DNA of 64,000 nt from Floccularia luteovirens (GCA_009739215.1 VSJF01000003.1:1364001-1428000), one strand, 5' to 3'; counted from the first letter of the stretch, positions 25,688-38,117 are shown. Notes: generated from the sequence alone by a model not told the origin. Numbers and translations are program-made.

Positions 25688-28314
25688 CTAGGCCTTTGGT
25701 TGTGTTCCTATGCTCGTTCCAACACCAGACAACAAGAGTTCTATTTCTTTCCTAATTTCTTTAAGGTTCATTTTGAGAGTCTTCATATCCTCGAACTTGC
25801 GATGCGCTTTCGCCTCCTCAACAAAAGTCTCTAGCAGTGCTTCTTGTTCGAGGAGAGGTTGAAGTTTGTTGGCTAGTTCTGAATCAGGGTCTATATAAGT
25901 TCCATTAGAAACTTTATTGCTGGAGGGAGTCGACCCCGTTCCACCAATGTTGAGTTTTGAAGTTGGTAGTGACTACACAATCAGCAAGTTAATAGAGATA
26001 TCAAATTGAGGCAGAAAGAAAAAAGAGAGGTACCTGCAAAGGGAACATGTGTTCTTGTAAAAACAAGTTGGCTCTCTTTGAGATTGCTATTTGCACACGA
26101 TCTTGAGAACTACCCGCGCCGTTTGGACATGGCAAACTCTGTATTCGCTTCGCAAGAGCATCGTATCGAGCAAACGAATCGACGAGACGCTTGCGCGTGG
26201 CCGAAGCTTCTTTCGTGGATTGGTTGTCATGGCTGGATAAGGAATTACTTCATGAAGCATGAATCACCACGAGAACAAAATGAACCTAAGGCCAAGAAGG
26301 AGGATTTGGAACTGGGACAATGAGTCTTCGATGTCCCTTTCTAAACTGATGAAAGCCTAAACAATGAGTTACAGAAGGGAAAATGGATAGATATGATTAA
26401 TACTTCATGAAGATTCACGAATAACGGAGTGTGGGCAATTTCTTGTTGATGTTGTTGTAGTCTTAGGAAGAACTGTGATTAGTTGTGACAAGCTGGAACA
26501 AATGAAGACACATACAAGAGAATGGGATGACATTTTCTGCAAATCCTTACGGCTTTCAGGAATTTCTCCTCCTCCTCTTCTTGTTTGGGTTGGTTTGGGG
26601 TGACCCTGCTGTTTTTTCGTTTTCTAACACCATAATCAACGCCCTCGCCAACTTCTTCTATCTGTCTCGTTTTCGAGTCGACAACAAACAAAATGGAGCA
26701 CATCTCTGGACGCTGAGGGCGTTTCGGAGGCAATGAGCAGATGATCTGACCACAAAGCCTACAGTGATGTTTACGATTGGTGAGGGGATGAAAAGATGTC
26801 CTGAAATAGAAGTCGCATGAATTCGGTGTTAAGTGTATGGACCCAACTTACATGCATAGGGGACACTGAGAGACACTGTCATCCTCTTGCCAAGGTGCTA
26901 TACGTTGTTCAGCAGCTGAATTCTAAGAGTGAGATATACATCGAAGCTGTCAGATGCACAAAACACACCTCTAATCTCCATCTTCTGTTTATCGCTGAGT
27001 GCGTTAGTAATGACTCCTCTCCACAATTCTCCGGCATCATTGAAACTCAAGTTTCTAACATTATTCCAGTCGAAAAATGAAGAAGTGCGACGCATATCTT
27101 TAACGTTCACATGTCCGGATAAACGTTTTTCGTTTCCCGTGGTTGCTTTACTATCCACTGGGCTTGCGGAAGTCAAGGGAAAGTGGAGGTTGATAAGCTT
27201 TTCCAGCCGCCTCTCCAGTTTGGTCTTTTCAACCCTCGTCATACCTGCTCCGTCACCTATTCCGTCCCGCTTGATACGTCGAAGAGCCATAAATTCATCA
27301 GTGAGAGAGCCGCAGACTCCTTTTGGTTGAGAGCCAGCCTGGTATGGTGCTTGTGTGCGAGGTTGAAGCGAAGAAGTTGGTATATCATGTATTATACCTG
27401 ATGATCCCGTGTCCTTAATCTGAGAGGAAGATGACTTTGACCTTGCTACTGGTTGGGGGGTGATTGATTCAACCTTGGTTCTTTGGTAATTTTGGCGAAC
27501 AGCAACGTTGGACTTGTTTTCAAGTGGTTGTGATTGTTGCACCGTAGGATTAGAAGAGGGTAGAACGATTGTCCCATTTGGCTTCTGAAGATTTGCAGCT
27601 CCTACAATAATAGAGTTTGCATTGAATGTATTATTTGACGAAGGTGTCAGTGGAGCCTTGGACCCCAAAGGTGATGATGGCACGGATGGACGAGCATTTC
27701 GCGCAGGCACTTTTCGGAAAGTTGACACTTTACGGCCAGATGGTGATTTTTCTCTGTGTAATGCGTCGGTTTCAACAGCAGATGAACTGGAAATTGAATT
27801 TGGAGTAACTGAAGTAGACCTCGTAGGTCGTGACTCCATGTAGTCGTTCGTGCTGACTTTGTATACTTCTTCTGGGGGATCTGAAAGTCTGGAGTTTGAG
27901 GTAAATATGGCGCTAGATGTACTATTGAGGATAGTAGATGTATCATGCGAATTATTGGATATGGGAGAGGGTAGCTCGTTTGAAGAAGCATTGATGGCTG
28001 TTACCGCAGGCCCAAGAATGTTTGGTGAAGTAGGCAGTTGCTGTTGTCTACAATTACTGTCAATAGGGGGTTCCCGTTCTCCTAGGGTGCGCTGTGGTGA
28101 AGTGGGTGGAAAGCCGACGATACTAGATGGCCGACTAACAGAGTTTGGGGACCCATTTGAAGTAAGATTATGGTTATTAGAGAGAGTGCGTGAATGTCTT
28201 TTGGGCTATGGGAGCACAGTCAACATTAAGCCTAAAGTACTAAGAAATGCAGACCTTGTAAGCCTGGTAAGGCACATATGATGCTCCGCCTTGTGGACTG
28301 GATTGCTCAGGCAT
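25688..28314 (-). CDS. PEP7: PEP7/VAC1 (rabenosyn-5-like) FYVE-domain endosomal tether
   Basis: The start is at 28314: MPEQSSPQGGASYVPYQAYK joins across a 48-nt intron to PKRHSRTLSNNH. That leads into a long disordered Ser/Pro region and then into helical RRIKRDGIGDG and KTKLERRLEKLINLHF. A variant FYVE finger follows: CPLC (about 26850), NRKHHCRLCGQIIC (about 26770) and later ICRKC. The C-terminus contains a helical Rab-binding-type region ending LNLKEIRKEIELLL-like residues before GTSIGTQPKA (stop at 25688). Vac1/Pep7 links PI3P and Rab5-type Vps21 to Vps45-dependent docking at the endosome. The start shown joins across a gap missed by simple ORF reading; the ATG inside the big exon (27839) is probably internal. 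It is divergent from twinfilin, with 108 bp between starts. Confidence 0.85.
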
Positions 28315-28422
28315 TGCAACGTGAACACCAACAGTGTGCACAGCGGATTCGTGCCAATCATTTCTTCCCAATTATTTATTTATTTATTTTTGCACTCAGA
28401 TCACACACACTCTCTTGGAACC

Positions 28423-29694
28423 ATGTCCGCTGCCTCAGGCATTGGTCTTTCTTCCGGCCTTTCTTCTAAATTCGCAGAAGCTATCGAGTCCAAGTCAACC
28501 CGTTTCATCAAATTGTCAATTCGAGATGGTCTGTCCTCTACCTCTCTACAAGACCATTGCATATTTTATCTCATTATCTTCATTTAGAATCAATTGTCTA
28601 CGATTTAGAATTACCTTGCTCTGGTTCTTTCGCTGCCGATCTAGAAAAGTTACAAGATCCTGATATCTTAGATGTAAATGAGCCAGCATACATACTAGCA
28701 AAGCTCGATGAGCCATCTCCAGACTGGATGGCCATCTGTTATGTTCCTGACTCCGCGAAAGTCAGAGATAAAGTGCGTTCCCCCTAGTGGTTTATTTCAG
28801 ACCTTACATTTTACCTATTGAAATTACTAGATGATCTATGCTTCCTCCCGAGCGTCCTTGATCAAATCACTTGGTTCCTCGTTGTTCACAGATTCATTGT
28901 TCGCGACCTCGAAGAAAGATCTCACTGCAGATGCTTATGCCTCCCATTTGGTTCACCTTGCAGCTCCAAAACCATTATCTGCTCGTGAACAAGAGCTGGC
29001 TGATCTGCGCCTGCAGGAAAGCGAAACAATCTCATACGAAGGTAGTCGAGCAAGGGCAAGTCATGTTGGTAATAGCGTGGGATACCAATGGACATTGGAA
29101 CTTCAAGAAGCTGTCGCAGCATTTGCTACAGGAGCAGGTGGTGCGATCATCACTATTGTGGGTTTACCGCTTGTTTTATAGAGTATTGGCTCTAATGCAA
29201 ATTAATAATAGACAATTGATCCATCTTCGGAGACCTTAGCTCTGACTGCTTCACTTGATATCACCATTGACCGAGTTGTCTCGAGTATACCACATTCTGA
29301 ACCCTGTTATGCCCTCATAGCCTGGGTCCATACATATACTGGTAATCCCCTTCGCGAGATTAGTAAGTTATGTATCGTGATAAAAGCTAGATCTCATAAT
29401 CTATTGCTAGTTTTTGCATATTCTTGTCCGTCTACATCTCCCATCAAGAATCGCATGCTATATTCGTCTGGAACTGTGTCGACCTTCCTAGCAGCAAAAT
29501 CTCTTCTTTTATCTGCTTATCCAGATTTGCATCTAGCGTCCCGTAGGATAGAAACTTCAGATCCGAACGAGTTGGACGAAGAATTCTTGAAAATCCAACT
29601 AGGTTATAATACATCTACAGATACAACAATAGCTGGAAACAATACGTCCACTCAATCCTTCGTGAAACCTAGAGCGCCTGCAAGGAGGCGATAA
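28423..29694 (+). CDS. TWF1: Twinfilin, actin monomer-binding protein with two ADF-H domains
   Basis: The start MSAASGIGLSSGLSSKFAEA at 28423 opens the first ADF homology domain. The exons then read ESIVYDLELPC, DWMAICYVPDSAKVRDKM (the Y-P-D actin-binding loop), MIYASSRASLIKSLGSS and LAAPKPLSAREQELADL (the twinfilin linker). The second domain continues with TIDPSSETLALT, and IFAYSCPSTSPIKNRMLYSS carries the second SP/KM-type loop. The tail FVKPRAPARRR is basic, consistent with capping-protein and phosphoinositide binding. Introns lie near 28534-28580, 28770-28830, 29163-29210 and 29363-29412; joining them keeps one frame. Twinfilin sequesters ATP/ADP-actin and works at cortical actin patches. 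The family usually has about 340 residues, as here. Confidence 0.9.
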
Positions 29695-30391
29695 AGCTAG
29701 TACGCCAACATGCAAAGAAGTTATTATGCTGTTAGTCATAGTGCCTTACTTTCTGGCATTCTTTCCAGAATGTATCTAAAGCACTCAATCGGAGATTCCT
29801 GCAACTGTACGCCATATTTATATGTACTATATGTACAAAATGACACCTATCGTGGATCGTGTCTGCTGAGCTTGATGATGTCAGTTCATCAGTGCGTGAA
29901 AAATGTAACACACAACCAATCTAAATTGATTCAACGTGCTACTACGCATACCAGGTTTGGCCGCTTTTGCTCTACATACAGTGGAAATTGCAGAGAGCAA
30001 GAATATGCTTTTATATGAGTGGGCATGATTTCAGGGTGATAGTAAGCTTGGTTTTAGCTCAGGTAACACAGACGCATGTAATTGCTTATTGCAGAGTTGA
30101 TCGTTTGTGAACCGTTGCAACCGTTATATTACTCCTTTTCTGCGATCAGTACTGTGTCGTCTGAACCTGAGGCCTGAATATTGAATATTGAATCGTGACC
30201 TTATAATTACTATAAGTACTCAAGTCGTCATCAGATGATGCTGCTGTGTCGGAGGTATCTTGTATAGTGACTCATCAGCATAATTATAAAAAACCAGGTA
30301 GTTTGCTATCATACCAGCCGGTCCAAGGCTTCAAACTATCATCATTGTCAATCACTCCGTCAGGACCTATCCATATAAATCACTGGTCGGT
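29695..30391. other. Intergenic stretch, no gene supported
   Basis: About 700 bp between twinfilin and the LOG gene on the same strand. A 102-codon open frame (29710-30018) has no conserved features and is probably chance. Short tandem pieces such as GAATATTGAATATTGAATC (about 30175-30195) are visible. The LOG promoter should be in the right half. Confidence 0.5.
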
Positions 30392-31430
30392 ATGGAACGA
30401 ACATTGAAGGCGGTTGCTGTTTACTGTGGCTCATCCATGGGAAAACATAAAGCATATGTTCGCGCTGCAGAATGTGAGTTGCTATCCAGAATCACACTGG
30501 CACTGGTTTTCATCCACAATTACATTGGGTGATTACTGAACTGATAGTTTTATAGCACTAGGTCGTGCCCTCGCTGCACAAGATATCCCTCTCGTTTATG
30601 GGGGAGGCTCAAAAGGATTAATGGGAGTTGTATCTGGTGCCGTTTTGAAAGAGGGAGGTAAAATTACGGGTGTAATTCCTTCTGCAATGCTTGCCGCGGG
30701 TGGAGAGAATGTACAAGTTTCTAGTAGTGAAGATGCGGCTATTGTCATTGATGGAAAAGAAAATGTGCGTCTGCCTCAACAAATGAGTTCAAGCAACCCT
30801 GTCAGACTGAAATTATTATATGTGACTGGGACCAATTATGGCAGACAGAAATAGTGGGTATATCTCAAAAGAACTCCGGATATCAGGCTAATGTGCTATT
30901 AATTCATAGGTTATTGTCAAATCAATGCATGCACGTAAGGTGGAAATGGCAAAGAGAGTGGATGGATTTGTTGGCTTGCCTGGAGGTTTCGGTACTTTTG
31001 AAGAAGTGGAACTTCGTTGTTTACAAGTATTATCTTTTTTACTAACTTCTTCTCAAAGGTCCTCGAGGTTACGACGTGGACACAACTGGGAATCCATAAT
31101 AAGCGTGAGTTTTGTGAGGTCTCTGCTTCCTTCACAACTTGATATTCAATTCGAATAGCCGTCGTCGTTCTGAACATTTTATCATTTTGGGAGCCCCTGA
31201 GACAACTCATAAAGAAAAGTATCGAATCAGGATATGTGCGGCCAGAAAATGAGCGATTGATCGTGTTTGTAGATGGACCATCATCTCATGCGGAGCACGA
31301 AGCCTTTGATTGGGGTAAAGCAGCTCTCGAGGCGTTGCGAGAATGGGAAAAGCTCCCAGCAGCTCTTTTTGATTGGACAAAGAGTGCAGAAACCCGATCA
31401 GATGATGATGGAAAGCTAATCTTGAGTTGA
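30392..31430 (+). CDS. LOG-family cytokinin-riboside 5'-monophosphate phosphoribohydrolase-like (lysine-decarboxylase fold)
   Basis: The start is 30392 (MERTLKAVAVYCGSSMGKHK), the nucleotide-binding GSS loop. The exons continue with LGRALAAQDIPLVYGGGSKG and MGVVSGAVLKEGGKITGVIP, then SMHARKVEMAKRVDGFVGL and the catalytic PGGFGTFEE motif. After an intron come VLEVTTWTQLGIHNK and PVVVLNILSFW, followed by a longer C-terminal part ending in DDDGKLILS. LOG enzymes cut nucleoside 5'-monophosphates to the base plus ribose 5-phosphate; in plants this activates cytokinin, and fungal members often act generally on nucleotides. A 9-nt internal exon (30845-30853, Thr-Glu-Ile) between two short introns may be used; the longer single intron (30765-30909) also keeps frame. 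All active-site residues I expect are present. It is convergent with WRS1. Confidence 0.88.
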
Positions 31431-31538
31431 AAACGGAAGACCGCAAAGACGTTGGTGCCACTACTTGGGCTACGATTTCAAAGCTTGTCATTTCTGTGTG
31501 GTACCGTCTAGAATATGTATTATATAGATGATTTTGAC

Positions 31539-33127
31539 TTAAGAACTCGTTAAACATTTTCCCATCGTCGGTTCAATTTTGCGCTTTGAGTCCATGAAGG
31601 CATTGACGACGGCGTCTGTGATATTTGATCTCCTCTATATGATGATGAACTTGATATCAGGTGGTACATGCACAACAGGCATACCTCTTGGAAATCACCT
31701 ACGAAGTTTTGAAGTAGTTCAATACATCGCGCTTTCAGTTGACCGGTGAGCAATCGACCAGCCCTGTATTCCTGCAGCGACAATGTAAGAAGCAGAATCT
31801 GGAGCAAGAGCTAGGTATGCCTTACAACTCCCATTTGTTCAAGTTCGGCATCGTCCTCCAAAAAGAACGTTAGATATTGATAGCTAACGTCAACTTCGGT
31901 ATCGCCCCCGAGTCGTCGGTGTTCTTCTTCCGTTTCCTGTCCCCCAGAAAATCCATGTCTGTTCACTTTATTTTTGATCTGAGCCGGCTTATCAGTCATA
32001 TAGATGCTGCTATTGGGATCACTAGCGCTCATTTTCGTCTGAGGGCCTTGAAGGGCTGGGAAAAATTTTGAGTGCAAAAGCGTCGGCTTGGGATACTTCA
32101 ACTTCTGTGCCACGTCCCTGGTCAATCGGAAGTATGGATCTTGGTCAATAGCACATGGTATAAGACAAGGGATATTTGATACAGTTCCAAATATTTGCGG
32201 GAATGAGTTGGAGAAGGATGGAGCGGCCTGAATTGCAGCAAAGTGAACCTTCCCAATGTTATCGCTAATGATAGGTACGCGTTTACTTGGCATGATACAT
32301 AAAACGAGAAATCACTGACGATTCGGTGAAACCAAACGTGGCTTTTGCTTGGCTGTAGGTTATTTGTCGAGATATTTTGGAGACATTTTGATAGAATGGT
32401 CCCCCCATAAAATCGTAATCACTGAATATGAATGTCTTTTGCAAGTCAAAACCGCAAGCAATGATATCTTTCGCGTTTTGCCTTGCAAAAGCTTGTGTTT
32501 GCTCAGGTTTAAGTTCGTGTTTGAACAGGAATTTTTCATCGTCTAGGAAAGGCGTCAGGATATGTGTTATACTATGATTTACGGAGACTACCAGTGAGTT
32601 GAACTACCAAGGGTACTTCAAAAACGTCTTGCAACCATCTGCATGAATTAAGTACACAGATCCGATTCAATTATAACCTTCTTACTTTGTGAAGACGAAT
32701 GGAACCATATGGCCAAGATGCATGCTGTCACTACTTGGTCCGCGCCCGGTATACAAAAAAAATGGTTTGCCTTGTTCATAACGGTCTAGAATTTTGTCAA
32801 ATTCACTAGAAATATTCGAACATGATAAATTGATAGATGATGATGCTTTGGTGCTTACCGGTGGGAGAAGAACATGCCACGCCGTAGAAAAATGTGTGGT
32901 TTTTTCCCTGTTAGACGTTCGAATCGTTCCAGAAGCACTGTGTCAACCCTGCGGGTGCCAAATTGATCTATGAGTTTATCGTAATCGATAGCTTGCTGCT
33001 TTCCATCAGTAGACACAGAGCCTTGGACATCCCACGGAGTTACGACTTGTTCGAGTGATACAGGATTCCCTTTATCTTCGGGGACATTCTCTGCCGTTGG
33101 AATTGTATTTGACTTTGGTTCTGTCAT
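31539..33127 (-). CDS. WRS1: Cytosolic tryptophanyl-tRNA synthetase
   Basis: The start [18 protein letters not shown] at 33127 is followed by [11 protein letters not shown], the eukaryotic WRS N-terminal motif. The HIGH-like signature reads [13 protein letters not shown] (about 32720), preceded by [11 protein letters not shown]. The second class-I signature KMSAS is in [15 protein letters not shown] (about 32020). [20 protein letters not shown] and [20 protein letters not shown] match the tryptophan pocket. A C-terminal helix [19 protein letters not shown] ends the protein at the TAA (31539). The enzyme attaches tryptophan to its tRNA. It is a class Ic synthetase of about 420 residues; no mitochondrial presequence is seen, so this is the cytosolic form. 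All motifs look intact. It is divergent from NOT4, with 242 bp between starts. Confidence 0.93.
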
Positions 33128-33369
33128 ACTGCCTAGGGAGCTAGAAGAACAGATCTGGAGTCCTAGTCAGTTTTAGTCAAAACTTGACATTGATTAGATC
33201 CTGTCATTATGTAAGAGATAATATATCTACAAACAAAGCCAAGCAAAGAAGGTGTGGGAAGAAAACACCGTAGGTAAGCTTCGAGCCTCATTGTGTAACT
33301 AAACCGCGTTCCAGCTCCTTTGACTGTCCCCAAAATACTCCATTTTCGTGTATCAATAAAACTAGAGCT

Positions 33370-36300
33370 ATGTCGGCCTCAAAGCTTCATCCCTCATTGC
33401 CAGCCCCTGTTGTTCATGCTGGGTTTTCTATCCCTCAATCCAAGTCTCATGTTTTGGCAGGCGTCCAGGACGCGTATTGGAGTGATGACGACGCTGTCTG
33501 TTCTTTACTCTTGTCTATACCTCTTTTCTGATCAAAGGTATTATCGAGCAGGAAGATGCAGAATGTCCATTATGTCTCGAAGAAATGGACATCTCTGACT
33601 TGAATTTCAAGCCTTGTATCTGTGGCTACCAGGTAGGCTGTTCTCAGTCCATGATGAATCAGCAAAGGCTTTAATGTAAGGATCTAGATATGTCGCTTTT
33701 GCTGGCACCACATCAAGGAAAATTTGAATAAGCGTTGTCCTGCATGCCGTAGGATCTATACGGACGACGCAGTCGAGTTCAAGCCCATTGCAACTCAGGA
33801 GTAAGAATTTTGTTTTTAGGATGTTATCTTTCGATTTAATTATGTCATGGTAGCCACAAACGCCTCACTCAACAAAAGAAGCAAAGAGAGCGGGAGCGGA
33901 AAGAACTCGATGCTTTGGGAAGGCGACATCTTGCTAATGTTCGCGTTGTGCAAAGAAATGTCGTATATGTTGTTGGCATTGGTCAACGATTTGCGAAAGA
34001 GGAGGTACCTATACTTAGTCTTGGATACTTTTTATCCACTGATGGTTGTCATATAGCTCATTCACACCTTGCGATCAAATGAGTATTTTGGTCAGTATGG
34101 AAAAATAACAAAGATTCTATTGGTGAAACGTACACCCTCCGGGGGCGGTGCTCCTATCGTTGGCTTATACATCACGTATCATAGACGAGAAGATGCTGCC
34201 CGCGCGATTGCCGCAGTTGACGGGGTTACATCACCCGGTGGTGGCAGAGATGTGATGCGAGCTAGCTATGGCACAACCAAATATTGCATGTCATTTCTCC
34301 GCGGTATTCCATGCAACGACCATAATTGTATGCATTTACATGAATGGGGGGACGAAAAAGATTGTTTCACAAAAGAAGATTTAACAACATTGTATGCGCT
34401 AAACCAACCAATTAATTCGCTGTACTGATTTGATTTCTGACAGAAAACATACAATGAAGGCTACGGAAGGCAGAACTCGGAATACGGCGTCGAAGAAGCC
34501 AGAAGAGCAAGACGGTATGGTTTCTCAAGCATAATTGCTGTCTCCTCTAAAAATTCATCGATTCCTCCATAGCAGCCTTGCCCCGTGCGGCTTCTTGGGC
34601 GCAAAAAAATACTCCAATATCTTCGGTAAATCAAAATAGCACTCCTAGTCATGCGTCCACAATATCAACGACGTCTAGGCCTGGTAGGCGTGGAGCGACA
34701 CCCCGCCCAACAAAGAACACCCCTACCAGTGGACAAACGAGTACCCATGAGTCAAGATACTCGAAGGCAAATTCGGAGCGTAGAGCCATTTCTGGTGTTC
34801 AATCAGCAAGTTCTCGCCCCTCGACCCCAGCAGCAAGCCCATCACCTGCTCAGTTGACTACGTCTCTCAGTTGATGTCAAACCACTGCGACACAAGAAAG
34901 ATCCATCATCCTTGAACAAGCCAGAGTCACCCGCTCCCTCTGCTGTCGAATCAGACACCGGAACTACTTATCAAGAGTTATCAACTTTTCCTGCTCGGCC
35001 TATGTCCACGGACTCCGCAAGATCTCCAGTCCCTTCCTCCTTACCAGCTCCTGCTTCACTTGGACCATCTGCTCCACCCGGTATACCTGCTTTGAGTCGG
35101 CCGCCTCGAGCGGCAACTGCGTCTCCAGATACCCCCTTGTTATCATCGCAATCATCATATCAGATGTCGACTGCCGCTCGTGCTCTTTTGGATGATGTTA
35201 GAGCTAGACGGGAATCTACTATGACATATTCATCATCATTCAACCCTTTCCCAGATTTGGATAGAACTTTGCAGACTTTGAGTGGTGAAGATGGTGGCAG
35301 TTTCAGCTTCAACCTTGATCCCAAGCTCGCAGATGGCGCAGATGTGAAGGAATTGTCAGAATTCGAAGTTAGCTCAGCGACACCTTTCAATGGAACATAC
35401 TTGGATGTATTCCCTGCACTACGAAAGCCGACTACTTACGGTACAGCGCAATTTAAGGAGTCGTCTGGACCTTCATATCTACAGAACGAAAGTCGCTCTA
35501 CATTTGATTCTCTAGCACGCGCGCAAAATGATCCGAATGCGGAAAATAGTTATGCAGGGTCATTCAACCCTTTCGCTGATTCGAACGAAGAGGGTTATGT
35601 GATACCGTCGTCATCTCCTCTTCTATCGCAAAACGGCACCCATCTTGATGAAGAGAGGAAGGTATCACGGTTTGGGTTTGCACGTGGACGTCAAGGGCCG
35701 AAATTTGCTACTTCTCCACGCCATCAAACTTCACAGCCTAATATAAAGGAGAGTAGAGGACAAACGCCCCCTCATGACGCGTTTTTTAATTCTTTAACGC
35801 TTTCATCTCCTGCCCAACAATGGTCAATGGTAAATCGCACAGATTACCAGATGGGACACGTTCCTCCATCTATACTCGGATATGCACAAGAACATAGCCG
35901 TTTCCACCCGTTTGAAACCGACTTAAGTGAAGCACAACTTCGCGAATTTATTCATTCCAGCAGAGAAAGAGCGCATATAGTTGAAACCCGAGGCCATGCC
36001 GCCGGTAAGTCATCCAATACTGATTCGCGGGGCTTCACAAAGTCATATGGTATTCTTCAGAGCTTCAATCAAATGGTTTCAACAGTGTCCCTCAATCATT
36101 CCACGATCCTGCGATCATGTCGGCTAGTTTCTCGACACCCATGCAACAAACAGGATTTAATCTTCCTACTTATGGACCGCCTCCTGGCCTCGTATATCCT
36201 CAGACGATGTCAAATAATGTTATGATAAGCACACGGACAGACGCTTTGACAGCGCATGTTGATAATGAGTCAGCACATGGTGAGTGTTTCTCTCTATCAT

Positions 36301-38037
36301 ATAAGGGGAGGGAGGCCAGTGTACCGAGTGCCGTACTTTCTCAGTGCGGAAAATCTATCATCGGCATTGATCTGTCGTCCAATCCATCTCTCCTCGTATA
36401 TGCGTAAGCCTCGCTACTCGCCGTGAATGGACTTCCTTCGACCCGCAATCAAGGACTAAGCCTCAATCTTCAATATTTTCTCCCTCCCCTTGCTCTCGGA
36501 TATGGTATTGCCGTCTACTCTGAAGCTGACGTTGTTTCCTCTTCTTTGTCTCTGCGGTTCAGTTTCAGCCACCGCTTCACCCACTTTGTCCATAGGTCTT
36601 TCTTCGCTGGATTTTCCCGCACTCGTGAGTCCCACAGATCGTAGCTCTATCGTTCAAGAACAGCCTCAGGCTACGAACTCGGGAGTTGCTATAGATACTA
36701 AGGCGCAGGAAAAGATGGAGCGGAAAGCCGCTAAGAAGGTTGCTGCTGCTGAAAGAGCTGCAGAGAGACAGAAATTGGCAAAAGAAAAAGCTGCTATCAA
36801 AGCAGCAGAAAAGTTGAAGCTAGCGCGAGAAAAGATCGAGGAGAAAGAAAAGGCTGAGGAAACAGACAAAACTTTCCCTGAAACCAAACAGGAAAAAGAA
36901 GTTAAAGATAAGCCTGCCATGGATAAACAGAAAAAAGTGCAAGCTGCACCGGAACGTACCAAGCAGGAGTCTTCCACCATGGACAAGACAGAGCATACAG
37001 AAACAGTCAAGGCAAGCAAACGTTCTGAAACAAATACTTCTGCTACTCCGAAAGTTCCTCCTCGTCAAGCAGCTAAACCACTTGTATCCCCGGAGCCTAT
37101 GCCACAAGTACCTCTCTTATCCAAAAAACCGAAGAAAAATAAGCCTGTCGCCAAGGTCATCAAGGTTACCAAAGAAGAAGAAATCCAGCGCCATGACGAA
37201 ATGCCCACATTCCCGCCCACAAATATGTCGGATATTCCTGGCCCTCCTGTCGAATCCAGTTCGAATAATTCTCGCTCCCACTCATTGGAACGCAACTCTC
37301 CCACTTCTGTAGAAGAGTTATTGGAAGAGATAGACATTATGAATCCATCCATGGATCTTTTAAACCACCCATTCTTTGATATCCATCAAGTTAATGCTGC
37401 CTCTAAAATGCCTTTGGAGTATGGACCCTTAGTGCATGCGTTATCAGCTTTATCAGTTGGTGGAGGGTCCTTTGCAAACAATATGCCTTCTGGTTCAATC
37501 GATAATGCAGTATCATCTTTCCAGCAGCTTTTAGAGACTCTTACTCAAACTATATCGGATTTGTTACGACTGCTGCCCCGTACGACTTGGGATGATAGTT
37601 CGTCGTTTGACGGCGTTCTACGAGATATGCTAAAGGGTGATGATTTCTTGGATGATGGGGGTGAGGGCCAAGGAAATGAGGATGAGGTAGCAGCTTTAAC
37701 ATTGGCTTTGGAACGACGTGCTAGGTGGATGGAAGTCCAGCTATCAAAATTGGAAGAGTTACATCGCGATATCAATACAGCTGCCGTGCGCGCTGTACTT
37801 TCCTTCAATGACAACGGCTGGGACAGACACGGTTTTCTTCCTCGCATCGGACACACTTTACGGCGTTTTGATAGTATCAGTATGATTGAGGAGGATGGCA
37901 AACTTCGGTCGATGACTGCAGACGAGCTTGAGAAAAAGCTTGCAGTTGCAAAGGAGGCAGCAGTTTTTGCAGAGGTAGAAGTCCGGGAATTGATGGAGAA
38001 ACTTCAGGGGGTCAAGCTGTTCGATGGTGAATTATAA
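33370..38037 (+). CDS. NOT4: NOT4-like CCR4-NOT subunit (RING-RRM E3 ubiquitin ligase), very long form
   Basis: Start 33370 (MSASKLHPSLPAP). The C4C4 RING reads CPLCLEEMDISDLNFKPCIC then CRFCWHHI ... KRCPACR. A linker with KERERKELDALGRRH-type helix and VVYVVGIGQRF leads into the RRM: LRSNEYFGQYGKITKILLVK and GLYITYHRREDAARAIAAV. A CCCH-like segment follows (YCMSFLRGIPCNDHNCMHLH). This is the NOT4 core, which ubiquitinates in co-translational mRNA and protein quality control and binds the CCR4-NOT scaffold. Downstream is an approximately 900-residue disordered, Ser/Pro-rich region and then a Lys/Ala/Glu-rich coiled coil (37 kb). Splices at 36004-36058 and near 36530 are in frame. A frame break near 34872 needs an intron (see finding). 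I treat it as one gene; the last part (36.5-38.0 kb) could instead be a separate gene. Confidence 0.8.
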
Positions 38038-38117
38038 TAATTACAAATCTTGTTCATAGTTTTATCTTCATTCAAAAAATTTATATTCCCCACTTAGATA
38101 GACTTTAGCAATCCCTG

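Noticed and set aside
27850..28281. 143-codon open frame on the + strand
   Set aside because: It lies opposite a real PEP7 exon (Ser/Pro-rich coding on the minus strand), so it is a shadow frame.
29710..30018. 102-codon open frame after twinfilin
   Set aside because: No conserved motif, no plausible splice sites and intergenic context; probably chance.
36666..37352. Hydrophobic/Ser-rich open frames on the minus strand
   Set aside because: They are the complement of the Lys/Ala/Glu coiled-coil coding of the NOT4 tail.
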